DNA from: Mycobacterium marinum
Lineage (GTDB): Bacteria; Actinomycetota; Actinomycetes; Mycobacteriales; Mycobacteriaceae
Direction: 5' to 3'
DNA length: 64,000 nucleotides
Assembly: GCF_003391395.1 (NCBI RefSeq)
Contig: NZ_CP024190.1
Span: 62,001 to 126,000, forward strand
In this document: positions 42,601 to 48,351 of the stretch, one piece after another
Layout of the letters: every line of letters begins with the position of its first letter
Numbering within the stretch: the stretch's first letter is position 1
Made by a program: the position numbers and the translations under genes
Notes under the pieces: generated by a model
Told to the model about the DNA's origin: nothing
What the model saw: only the letters and a program-made list of their open reading frames with translations
The model's database searches: none

Positions 42601-45553
42601 GGTACGCACCCGCAGTTTGGAAGCCTTCGAGCATCAAGACGTGCCCTTCGAGGTGCTGGTGGAGCGGCTCAACCCGGTGCGATCGTTGACCCATCATCCG
42701 TTGGTCCAGGTGGTGTTGGCGTGGCAAAACGACATGTCGGCGGAGTTGGTGTTAGACGGTCTCGACGTCGAATTCGCGCCAGTACACACCCAAACTGCCC
42801 GGATGGATCTGGTGTTTTCACTGGGTGAACGTTTCACCGATACCGGTGCACCCGCCGGGATCGGCGGGGGTGTGGAGTTTCGCACCGATGTGTTCGACGC
42901 GGCCAGTATCGCTGCGTTGATCGAGCGGTTGCAGCGGGTGGTGGTGGCGATGGTCGCTGATCCGGATCGGCGGTTGTCGTCGGTGGATCTGCTTGATGAG
43001 GCCGAGCATGCGCGGCTGGATGTGGTGGGTAATCGGGCGGTGTTGGCGGAGCCGTTGGTGGAGCCGGTGTCGGTTCCGGGGTTGTTCGCCGCGCAGGTGG
43101 CCAGCCGTGCTGAGGTGACGGCGTTGGTGTGTGGGGATCGGTCGTTGACCTATCGCGAGCTTGATCAGGCGGCTAATCGGTTGGCGCATTTGTTGGTTGA
43201 TCAGGGTGTGGGTCCTGGTGATGTGGTCGGGTTGTTGTTGGAGCGCTCGGTTGAGGCGGTCATCGCGATCTTGGCGGTACTCAAAAGCGGTGCAGCGTAT
43301 TTGGCGATCGATGTCAATCATCCTGATGGGCGTATCGGGTTCATGATCGAGGATGCCGCGCCGGTGGCGGTGATCAGTACCGCGGGGTTGGCGCAGCGGT
43401 TGGCGGATTACCCGGTGGCGGTGATCGATATCGATGATCCCGCGATCGCGACGTGCTATCCCGGCCATGAGTTGCCCTTCCCCAGCGCGGACAACATCGC
43501 GTATCTGATCTATACCTCGGGCACGACCGGCAAGCCCAAAGGCGTGGGGATCACCCACCACAACATCACCCAGTTGTTCACCTCGGTCGCCGCCACCGGA
43601 TTCACCCCAGCACCGGGACAAGTCTGGACCCAATGCCACTCCTACGCCTTCGACCTGTCGGTCTTTGAAATGTGGGGTGCACTGCTGCATGGGGGCCGGT
43701 TGGTGGTGGTGCCCGAGTCGGTCACCGGCTCCCCGGCCGATCTGCATGCTCTGCTGGTGGCCGAACAGGTCGATGTGCTGGCGCAAACCCCCTCCGCAGT
43801 GGCGATGCTGTCGACGCAGGGCCTGGAATCGACGACGTTGGTGGTGGGAGGCGAGGCGTGTCCGGCCGAGGTGGTCGACAACTGGGCGCCTGGCCGCATG
43901 ATGGTCAATCAATACGGCCCCTCGGAGACCACGATGTATGTGTCGATGAGTGCTCCGCTGGTCCCGGGCTCGGGGCCGGCGCCGATAGGTGTGCCGGTGC
44001 CCCGCGCCGCCCTATTTGTGCTGGATGGGTGGTTGCGGCCGGTGCCGGCGGGGGTGGCCGGGGAGTTGTATGTGGCGGGTGCCGGGGTGGGGTGTGGGTA
44101 TTGGCGCCGTTCGGGGTTGACCGCGTCGAGGTTTGTGGCGTGTCCGTTCGGGGCTGCGGGGGTGCGGATGTATCGCACCGGCGATGTGGTGCGTTGGGGC
44201 CCAGACGGGCAGTTGCAGTACGTGGGGCGCGCCGATGAACAGGTCAAGATCCGTGGGTATCGCATTGAGTTGGGCGAGGTGGCTGCGGCGTTGTCGCAGT
44301 TGGACGGGGTGGATCAGGCGGTGGTGATCGCTCGTGAAGACCGGCCCGGGGATAAGCGGTTGGTGGGCTATGTCGTCGGCTCGGTGGATGCGGGTCTGGC
44401 GCGGGCGGCGTTGGCGCAGGCGTTGCCGGCCTATATGGTGCCCGCCGCGGTCGTGGTGGTCGACAGTTTGCCGTTGACGGTCAACGGCAAGTTGGACATT
44501 CGGGCCTTGCCGGCCCCGCAATACGGCGCCACCGGCAGTTACCGCGCCCCGGCCAGCCCGGTCGAAGAAGTCCTCGCCGGCATCTACGCCCAAGTACTCG
44601 GACTAGACCGAGTCGCGGTAGACCAATCCTTCTTCGACCTAGGCGGCAACAGCATCCTGGCGATGCGGGTGTCGTCCGCGATCGAGAAGTTTCTGGGTGT
44701 GGATCTGCCAGTGCGGCTGATGTTCGAGGCTCCAACTGTTGAAAGCCTCAGCAGACAGGTGGAATCACCCTACAGCTCAGTCGAATTGGCTCCCGTTGAG
44801 CTGCTCAAGCAGGGCGCTGGAACGCCGCTGTTTTGCCTGCCGCCTGGTGGCGGGCTCAGTTGGATATATCGGAATCTGGGCGCCTATCTGGACTGTCCGA
44901 TCATCGGCATTCAACAAGTTCCGTCAGATCAGGAAGTAGAACCCGGATCGGTTGGGGACATGGCACGACGCTATGTCGACATGATTCAGGCGCATCACCC
45001 TGATGGCCCCTACAACCTTCTCGGTTGGTCCATGGGGGGCGTGGTCGCCCATGAGATTGCCGTTGAGCTCCGCCGGCGAGGATGCGAGGTCGGCCGGCTC
45101 ATCGTTCTGGACGCGGCCGGCGAGGTCGATAGCGCCGACAGTGTTGCCGAGCCAGCATCCGAAAGCGATGTCCTGGAACTGATCTTGGTCGCTGCGGGAA
45201 TCGATATCGCGGAACACCCGCGGCCCCTTACCTATCAGCAGGCAGAAGCACTACTCAACCAACGCACACCGGTCGAGTTCTCGCTCCCGCCCAGGCGGAT
45301 TGTAGAAGTCATGCTTGACAACATGAACGCCAATCAATCAATGAGATTGAAGCATGTCCCGGATGTATTTGACGGTGACATGATTGTCTTCTCCGCCAAG
45401 CGGGACAGCGGCGGCCGATCACTCGCAGATAGTTGGCGGCATTACGTTGCCGGCGATATCACGGAATATCCCATCGATTGCACACACGAGGCGATGTTGA
45501 ACATCGAATCACTGCAATTATTCGCAGAGCGGATCGCTATCTACCTGCGTTAG
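30683..45553 (+). CDS. Four-module nonribosomal peptide synthetase with epimerase and thioesterase
   Basis: The 4956-aa protein reads C1-A1-T1 / C2-A2-T2-E / C3-A3-T3 / C4-A4-T4-TE. Landmarks: C1 H143-HIVIGG (Asp of HHxxxDG replaced by Gly148), A1 about 476-970 (YTSGTTGKPKG from 624), T1 Ser1019, C2 H1204-HIAADG, A2 1543-2037, T2 Ser2086, E H2261-HLAIDG, C3 H2751-HIVCDG, A3 3062-3556, T3 Ser3605, C4 from H3790, A4 from about 4129, T4 Ser4657 (GGNS), TE Ser4783 (GWSMGG) with His in DCTHEAML. Read by the usual ten-position code, A1 gives DVFSVGMVHK, A2 and A3 DYWSVGMVHK (threonine-like, DFWNVGMVHK), and A4 DLFAVGQMYK (not recognised). The product is a tetrapeptide with residue 2 epimerised, released by the TE. 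Large internal repeats suggest recent duplication. Confidence 0.95.
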   Translation: MTQPTKPVVDIEDVMTLSPLQLGLFALAMASGAASDDPYTVALGIDVHGSLDVGLLRSCALAMLKRHPNLRARFLGRGLPHPVQVVPSEVQLEWARVEATAETAGALEAQERNRGFDLEMGPAIRFLLIELPGDRWRFLITAHHIVIGGWSIALFVDELLTLYEADCNIDTLPAQPRPYRDYIGWLERCDVEQGQRQWREHLAGLAAPTLLAAPLGSSGVQPDSLPKRAQLTLDEGATTSLVDGARNRGVTVNTLTQLAWALMLSTLTDRRDVVFGVTVSNRPAELARVESMVGLFVNTVPLRVRLDPKTTVAQQCALIQRDAARLREHAYLSHSQIRALAGMGELFDTLLVFQNFPSLGLADGKARAVGAATFDSLTVQSPTHFPVCITAELTDARLSLSIATNANAFGDITESALGDRLLAVLQRLLPMWDRPLRDVSMLLDGHTDGDTAVSEHARLDVVGNRAVLAEPLVEPVSVPGLFAAQVAGGAEVTALVCGDRSLTYRELDQAANRLAHLLVDQGVGPGDVVGLLLERSVEAVIAILAVLKSGAAYLAIDVNHPDGRIGFMIEDAAPVAVISTAGLAQRLADYPVAVIDIDDPAIATCYPGHELPFPSADNIAYLIYTSGTTGKPKGVGITHHNITQLFTSVAATGFTPASGQVWTQWHSYAFDVSVFEMWGALLHGGRLVVVPELITRSAAELLALLVTEGVSVLSQTPSAFYALQAADAAQPQLGRQLCLDAVVFGGEALEPARLGPWLANHGQRPRLINMYGTTETTVHASFREIVRHDLGFAVSPVGVPLANLAFFVLDGWLRPVPAGVAGELYVAGAGVGCGYWRRSGLTASRFVACPFGAAGVRMYRTGDVVRWGPDGQLQYVGRADEQVKIRGYRIELGEVAAALSQLDGVDQAVVIAREDRPGDKRLVGYVVGSVDAGLARAALAQALPAYMVPAAVVVVDSLPLTVNGKLDIRALPAPQYGATGSYRAPASPVEEVLAGIYAQVLGLDRVAVDQSFFDLGGDSLSAMRVVAAINKSLDGDLSVRALFDAPTVGELAPCIGQGSGQWTPLVAGERPAVVPLSFAQQRLWFIDQLQGPSAVYNMAWSARLSGELDAAALGAAFADVVARHESLRTVFRAVAGVAEQLVLGVEQVDVRWQIIDAQGWSSRRLAEALEQQARHCFDLAVEIPLRARLFRVADDEHVLVVVAHHIAADGWSLRPLVTDLGVAYASRCAGRAPGWAGLAVQYVDYTLWQRTNLGELTDSHSGIAGQLRYWEKALEGMAERLQLPTDRAYPRVADHRGSGVDVQWPAQLQQQVARVAREHHATSFMVIQTALAVLLAKLSGSSDVAVGVPVAGRGDPALDELVGVFVNTVVLRVQVAGDPTFAQLLAQVRTRSLEAFEHQDVPFEVLVERLNPVRSLTHHPLVQVVLAWQNDMSAELVLDGLDVEFAPVHTQTARMDLVFSLGERFTDTGAPAGIGGGVEFRTDVFDAASIAALIERLQRVVVAMVADPDRRLSSVDLLDEAEHARLDVVGNRAVLAEPLVEPVSVPGLFAAQVASRAEVTALVCGDRSLTYRELDQAANRLAHLLVDQGVGPGDVVGLLLERSVEAVIAILAVLKSGAAYLAIDVNHPDGRIGFMIEDAAPVAVISTAGLAQRLADYPVAVIDIDDPAIATCYPGHELPFPSADNIAYLIYTSGTTGKPKGVGITHHNITQLFTSVAATGFTPASGQVWTQCHSYAFDYSVWEMWGALLHGGRLVVVPELITRSAAELLALLVTEGVSVLSQTPSAFYALQAADAAQPQLGRQLCLDAVVFGGEALEPARLGPWLANHGQRPRLINMYGITETTVHASFREIVRHDLGFAVSPVGVPLANLAFFVLDGWLRPVPAGVAGELYVAGAGVGCGYWRRSGLTASRFVACPFGAAGVRMYRTGDVVRWGPDGQLQYVGRADEQVKIRGYRIELGEVAAALSQLDGVDQAVVIAREDRPGDKRLVGYVVGSVDAGLARAALAQALPAYMVPAAVVVVDSLPLTVNGKLDIRALPAPQYGATGSYRAPASPVEEVLAGIYAQVLGLDRVAVDQSFFDLGGDSILAIQVVARARAAGVVCRPRDVFTEQTVAGLATVATVFDDANDDGRHAEDSVGEVVATPIMRWLQSLDGPLKEFNQTALLQAPAAMSYDDVIVSLQAVLDRHAMLRLQVDTDATGRWLLHVPEPGCVDARQCVRAVTALNDDELVQARSRLDPSAGVMVSALWVTSSAQLALVIHHLAIDGVSWRILLDDLNSVWEQHRSGEMAALPAGGTSFRRWATLLAEQAYSATAVDHAAAWRQVLAAPSVLPAVKPAVDTYATAQRLLVSLDIETTRTLLAAAPAAFHAGVQDILLIAFALAWSEFSSGGGTRIAIDVEGHGRHEELAFGVDLSHTLGWFTTKYPVAVGVGALRWAQVVAGDAALGTVVKDAKEQLRGLPDGLLYGLIRYLNREVELAGAEPTIGFNYLGRLSTRTTAGDDHWQIARWGSLFTDECASAELPIQLFHTVELDAVTFDTEAGPQLHAQWTWATSALDRAQLNRISRLWFEALTGICAHVRAGGGGMTPSDIGLTRLSQHQIDQLEQRYRVADVLPLTPLQQGLLFHADAARGGADLYVVQFDITLSGALDPRRLRTAAQEVLRRHPNLAAQFVWGEPLDEPVQIILNDLVLEWRTVEFDPTGDPDAHVEQHIDEVCAAERVAVADLGSGSPFRIALIRTAPCEHRFVLTAHHIVCDGWSMPIVMQEILAAYAGQPLAAPGSYRNFLTWLAERDKSAARTAWRELFADFRHPTLVGPPDHLGLGSRGVESYLLPIGTTEALTELARSCRVTVNIVLQAAFAQLLSWLTGQHDVAFGTTVSGRPAEVAGVHSMVGLFINTVPTRARMAATTTTRELLDQLQSVHYETLEHHHLALSDIHRVSGHDQLFDTLFVYENYPIDKTAAQGTGELAISGITCREYSHYPLVVQAMPGDQLGLRVEFRTDVFDAASIAALIERLQRVVVAMVADPDRRLSSVDLLDEAEHARLDVVGNRAVLAEPLVEPVSVPGLFAAQVASRAEVTALVCGDRSLTYRELDQAANRLAHLLVDQGVGPGDVVGLLLERSVEAVIAILAVLKSGAAYLAIDVNHPDGRIGFMIEDAAPVAVISTAGLAQRLADYPVAVIDIDDPAIATCYPGHELPFPSADNIAYLIYTSGTTGKPKGVGITHHNITQLFTSVAATGFTPASGQVWTQCHSYAFDYSVWEMWGALLHGGRLVVVPELITRSAAELLALLVTEGVSVLSQTPSAFYALQAADAAQPQLGRQLCLDAVVFGGEALEPARLGPWLANHGQRPRLINMYGITETTVHASFREIVRHDLGFAVSPVGVPLANLAFFVLDGWLRPVPAGVAGELYVAGAGVGCGYWRRSGLTASRFVACPFGAAGVRMYRTGDVVRWGPDGQLQYVGRADEQVKIRGYRIELGEVAAALSQLDGVDQAVVIAREDRPGDKRLVGYVVGSVDAGLARAALAQALPAYMVPAAVVVVDSLPLTVNGKLDIRALPAPQYGATGSYRAPASPVEEVLAGIYAQVLGLDRVAVDQSFFDLGGDSLSAMRVVAAINKSLDGDLSVRALFDAPTVGELAPCIGQGSGQWTPLVAGERPAVVPLSFAQQRLWFIDQLQGPSAVYNMAWSARLSGELDAAALGAAFADVVARHESLRTVFRAVAGVAEQLVLGVEQVDVRWQIIDAQGWSSRRLAEALEQQARHCFDLAVEIPLRARLFRVADDEHVLVVVAHHIAADGWSLRPLVTDLGVAYASRCAGRAPGWAGLAVQYVDYTLWQRTNLGELTDSHSGIAGQLRYWEKALEGMAERLQLPTDRAYPRVADHRGSGVDVQWPAQLQQQVARVAREHHATSFMVIQTALAVLLAKLSGSSDVAVGVPVAGRGDPALDELVGVFVNTVVLRVQVAGDPTFAQLLAQVRTRSLEAFEHQDVPFEVLVERLNPVRSLTHHPLVQVVLAWQNDMSAELVLDGLDVEFAPVHTQTARMDLVFSLGERFTDTGAPAGIGGGVEFRTDVFDAASIAALIERLQRVVVAMVADPDRRLSSVDLLDEAEHARLDVVGNRAVLAEPLVEPVSVPGLFAAQVASRAEVTALVCGDRSLTYRELDQAANRLAHLLVDQGVGPGDVVGLLLERSVEAVIAILAVLKSGAAYLAIDVNHPDGRIGFMIEDAAPVAVISTAGLAQRLADYPVAVIDIDDPAIATCYPGHELPFPSADNIAYLIYTSGTTGKPKGVGITHHNITQLFTSVAATGFTPAPGQVWTQCHSYAFDLSVFEMWGALLHGGRLVVVPESVTGSPADLHALLVAEQVDVLAQTPSAVAMLSTQGLESTTLVVGGEACPAEVVDNWAPGRMMVNQYGPSETTMYVSMSAPLVPGSGPAPIGVPVPRAALFVLDGWLRPVPAGVAGELYVAGAGVGCGYWRRSGLTASRFVACPFGAAGVRMYRTGDVVRWGPDGQLQYVGRADEQVKIRGYRIELGEVAAALSQLDGVDQAVVIAREDRPGDKRLVGYVVGSVDAGLARAALAQALPAYMVPAAVVVVDSLPLTVNGKLDIRALPAPQYGATGSYRAPASPVEEVLAGIYAQVLGLDRVAVDQSFFDLGGNSILAMRVSSAIEKFLGVDLPVRLMFEAPTVESLSRQVESPYSSVELAPVELLKQGAGTPLFCLPPGGGLSWIYRNLGAYLDCPIIGIQQVPSDQEVEPGSVGDMARRYVDMIQAHHPDGPYNLLGWSMGGVVAHEIAVELRRRGCEVGRLIVLDAAGEVDSADSVAEPASESDVLELILVAAGIDIAEHPRPLTYQQAEALLNQRTPVEFSLPPRRIVEVMLDNMNANQSMRLKHVPDVFDGDMIVFSAKRDSGGRSLADSWRHYVAGDITEYPIDCTHEAMLNIESLQLFAERIAIYLR
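32050..35250 (+). repeat. NRPS block A1-T1-C2 (repeat copy 1)
   Basis: This block recurs at 39808-43008 with a constant offset of 7758 bp. The T and C2/C4 parts look identical at DNA level over about 1.6 kb. A1 and A3 differ near 32144-32149, at about 32655-32740 (substrate-binding segment) and at a TATGGC-ACC/ATC codon. The A-domain scaffold is also shared with A2 (from 35251) and most of A4 (from 43009). Confidence 0.9.
39808..43008 (+). repeat. NRPS block A3-T3-C4 (repeat copy 2)
   Basis: This is the second copy of the 3.2-kb block at 32050-35250. Its A3 part, plus the preceding C-domain end from 39671, also matches A2 from 35114 (offset 4557), so A2 and A3 are almost the same sequence with identical specificity residues. 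Only the E-C3 region, about 36.94-39.67 kb, is unique in the middle of the gene. Confidence 0.9.
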
Positions 45554-45600
45554 TTGAACGGCAATAGGACCGACTCGCCCTGAGACTGGAGGCACGACCA

Positions 45601-46200
45601 ATGAACCGCCGCTATTTGTCGGATGAAGAGATACAAGGACTGAACCGAGACCTCCGAATACTGGTCACGACAAATGGCACTCTCACCAGGATTCTCAATA
45701 TCGTCACCGCCGATGAAATCGTCATCGAGAACATCGATCAGGAGATTCTGCCCGACGCGCCGACTCCGCCGGACCCCGCACAGTTGCCCAAAGGCCGAAC
45801 TCTGCTGCGCAATGTAGTGCTCAAGGGCAGGCATTCTGGGAGCTCATTCGTAGCCGCAGAGACTTCGATCGTCGTCGATCGAGTCCCGCCCGAGCTCATA
45901 GAAAGCCTGATGAACACGGACCGTCCGATTGGCGAGTTGCTGGTGGCGAGTCGCATTGAGTTCTTCAAGGAAGCGCCGGAAGTCTGGATCGGCGAGTTGC
46001 CGGAGTGGATCGTGGCTCCGGAATACGGAATCTCACAGCATCAAGCCCTCGCCCGCCGATACACGATCATCATCTCGGGTCAACCGGCGATAGTCATCAC
46101 GGAGCATTTCCTTCCGGAGATATTCATCTGCTGTCTCAACAACGACATCGCGATCAACAAGGACATTCGACCCATAACGGCACCAAGGCCCAAACAGTGA
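45601..46200 (+). CDS. Chorismate pyruvate-lyase (4-hydroxybenzoate synthase), Rv2949c-like
   Basis: The 199-aa protein MNRRYLSDEEIQGLNRDLRI matches M. tuberculosis Rv2949c in length and landmarks: NGTLTRILNIV, the GRTLLRNVVLKGRHS strand, FVAAETSIVVDRVP, FFKEAPEVWIGELP, ALARRYTIIISGQPAIVITE. Rv2949c cleaves chorismate to 4-hydroxybenzoate and pyruvate for phenolic glycolipid and p-hydroxybenzoic acid derivative synthesis. Here it stands 47 bp after the NRPS stop with a good GGAGG ribosome-binding site and directly before a FadD22-like loader. It very probably supplies the aromatic starter unit of this cluster. It acts in the cytoplasm. Confidence 0.92.
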   Translation: MNRRYLSDEEIQGLNRDLRILVTTNGTLTRILNIVTADEIVIENIDQEILPDAPTPPDPAQLPKGRTLLRNVVLKGRHSGSSFVAAETSIVVDRVPPELIESLMNTDRPIGELLVASRIEFFKEAPEVWIGELPEWIVAPEYGISQHQALARRYTIIISGQPAIVITEHFLPEIFICCLNNDIAINKDIRPITAPRPKQ

Positions 46201-46265
46201 CTTGAAGCGGCGGCATCGGCACCAACCCGACTGTAGGAAGTTCCAACTTTCTCTACGTGTAGGTC

Positions 46266-46277
46266 TGCCTTAAGGCA
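46266..46277. promoter_or_regulatory. 12-bp palindrome between the chorismate lyase and loader genes
   Basis: TGCCTTAAGGCA is a perfect palindrome in the 150-bp gap, 73 bp before the loader start; GGAAGTTCC lies about 30 bp upstream. The gap is long for an operon interior and may hold an internal promoter or operator. Confidence 0.3.
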
Positions 46278-46350
46278 AGGGCCTGCATCCCTGCGCCATG
46301 CGGGGAAACGAATGTGTTCATAGTGGCGAGTCAGGACGGGGTCATTCGGC

Positions 46351-48351
46351 ATGCGAAATAACAATCTAGCGTGGCTGCTTGCCAACCAAGCATTGGCGTC
46401 AGAATGGTCGGCATCGCCGGCATACTACGCGCCGAACATTGTGACCCACGCCCAAATCCATGAGGGTGCTGCGCGCCTCGGCAACGTGTTTGGTTCCCGG
46501 GGTCTGCGCACTGGCGACCGTGTCCTGCTGTGCCTCCCGGACTCAACCGATTTGGTGCAGTTACTGCTGGCCTGTCTGGCTCGGGGGATTGTGGCGTTCA
46601 TTTCGAATCCGGAGCTGCGCCCCGACGACCATACATTCCAGGAGCAGGACACGCAGCCGGCACTTGTGGTGACCACTGATGCTCTGCGCGACAGGTTTGC
46701 GCGGTCCGGCATCGTGGATCCGGGGGAGCTGTGGGCGCAAGCCAACCAGGCCAAACCGGCGGCCTACGAGCCGTTGACCGGCGATGCCCTTGCCTACGGC
46801 ACCTATACGTCCGGTACCACCGGCGCCCCCAAGGCAGCGCTGCATCGGCACGGCGACGTGTGGGCATTCATCGACGCCATGTGTCGCAATGCATTACGGC
46901 TCACCCCCGACGACGTCGGGCTAAGCATCGCGCGCATGTATTTCGCCTATGGTCTAGGCAACTCGGTGTGGTTTCCACTGGCCACCGGCAGTTCTGCGGT
47001 GATCAGTCGTTCGCCGCTAGGCGCCGAGTCGGCGGCCAACCTCAGCGAGAGGTTCTCGCCATCGGTTCTGTATGGCGTGCCAACCTTTCTTGCGAGAGTT
47101 GCCGACACCTGCGCTGCCGATGCGTTCCGGTCGTTGCGCTGTGTGGTCTCCGCAGGCGAGGCACTTGAGCTCGGCCTGGCCCAGCGACTGATGAAGTTCT
47201 TTGGCGGTATCCCCCTCCTCGATGGAATAGGCTCCACCGAGGTTGGGCAAACGTTCATCTCGAGCACGGTCGATGAATGGCGCCTCGGGACTCTAGGAAA
47301 GGTTCTGTCCCCCTACGAGATACGTGTGGTGGCACCGGATGGCACGATCGCCGCACCCGGGGTTGAGGGAGACCTTTGGGTCCGCGGACCGTCGCTGACC
47401 GCCGGCTATTGGAATCGACCTACCCAGCCTCCGTCGATCAGCGATAGCTGGCTCGACACGCGGGACAGGGTGTGCGTCGACGCCCACGGATGGGTAACTT
47501 ACCGGTGCCGCGCGGACGACATAGAAATCGTCGGCGGCATCAACATCAATCCGCGCGAGATTGAACAGCTCATTCTCGAAGACCACTTGGTGGCCGAGAC
47601 GGCGGTCGTTGCCGTACGGGAACCCACCGGCGAATCAGCGCTTCAAGCGTTTCTGGTGCCCGAAAGTGGCGCGTCGCTTGGTGAATCGGCGATCAAAGAA
47701 CTTCATCGGCGGCTGCTTGGCAGCCTGTCGCCGCACAAGGTACCGCATCGATTCGAGATCGCAGAGCGGCTCCCCCGAACCGCGTCCGGAAAACTACAGC
47801 GTGGCCAACTCCGCACGCAGCCTGCGGCGCAGCCAGTTTGGGAGCGCCGGTGCACGGTGGGGACGTCCGACTCGGATGGGCAGCGCGATCCCCACACGCA
47901 AACCAACTACAAGGTTGGCCCCAGAGTCGGCCCGGTAACACTTGACGAGCGCCTGGCAGTTCTACAGCAAGAAGGTCACCGCCTGATCGCCGACACAGTC
48001 AGCGCAGAGGTGGCCCAGATCCTGGGAGACCCCGCCGCTGAGCGAATAGACCGCGACGTCGCCTTCGCCGAGCTGGGTTTTGACTCGCGCATGACGGTTG
48101 AGTTGCGTAATCGGTTGGCGGCGGTGACCGGGTTGCGGCTACCGGAGACGGTCGGGTGGGACTATGGCTCGATTTCTCGGCTGGCAGCGCATTTGGAGAC
48201 CGAGCTAGCTGGATCGGGTGGCCGGGGGAAGCCGGGTCCTTCGGTGGCTGGTGGGGCGCCGGTGGCGATTGTGGGTGTGGGGTGTCGGTATCCGGGTGGG
48301 GTGGAGTCGGCGGGGGTTTGTGGGATGTGGTGGTGGGGGGTCGGGATGTGA
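46351..48351 (+). CDS. FadD22-like 4-hydroxybenzoyl-AMP ligase with ACP and start of a KS (frame breaks at 48312-48316)
   Basis: The 666-aa reading has an adenylating domain (residues 1 to about 500; YTSGTTG 152-158; LDGIGSTEVGQ; C-terminal Lys in RTASGKLQRGQLR). An ACP follows with Ser579 in ELGFDSRMTVELRNRL. Sequence and order closely follow M. tuberculosis FadD22, which adenylates 4-hydroxybenzoate and loads it onto its own ACP. After the ACP the frame enters a KS (VAIVGVGCRYPGGVES) and then hits a frameshift: the G run at 48312-48316 has five G, while the identical sequence at 53872-53877 has six. Restoring one G would fuse it with the following PKS frame into one 2444-aa protein. As written, the loader ends in 12 out-of-frame residues. 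It is upstream of the PKS and after the chorismate lyase. Confidence 0.9.
   Translation: MRNNNLAWLLANQALASEWSASPAYYAPNIVTHAQIHEGAARLGNVFGSRGLRTGDRVLLCLPDSTDLVQLLLACLARGIVAFISNPELRPDDHTFQEQDTQPALVVTTDALRDRFARSGIVDPGELWAQANQAKPAAYEPLTGDALAYGTYTSGTTGAPKAALHRHGDVWAFIDAMCRNALRLTPDDVGLSIARMYFAYGLGNSVWFPLATGSSAVISRSPLGAESAANLSERFSPSVLYGVPTFLARVADTCAADAFRSLRCVVSAGEALELGLAQRLMKFFGGIPLLDGIGSTEVGQTFISSTVDEWRLGTLGKVLSPYEIRVVAPDGTIAAPGVEGDLWVRGPSLTAGYWNRPTQPPSISDSWLDTRDRVCVDAHGWVTYRCRADDIEIVGGININPREIEQLILEDHLVAETAVVAVREPTGESALQAFLVPESGASLGESAIKELHRRLLGSLSPHKVPHRFEIAERLPRTASGKLQRGQLRTQPAAQPVWERRCTVGTSDSDGQRDPHTQTNYKVGPRVGPVTLDERLAVLQQEGHRLIADTVSAEVAQILGDPAAERIDRDVAFAELGFDSRMTVELRNRLAAVTGLRLPETVGWDYGSISRLAAHLETELAGSGGRGKPGPSVAGGAPVAIVGVGCRYPGGVESAGVCGMWWWGVGM

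Noticed and set aside
32050..43008. CRISPR-like reading of the long repeats
   Set aside because: The repeats are kilobase-scale coding duplications, not short repeats with spacers. No CRISPR array, tRNA or rRNA gene was seen in the window.
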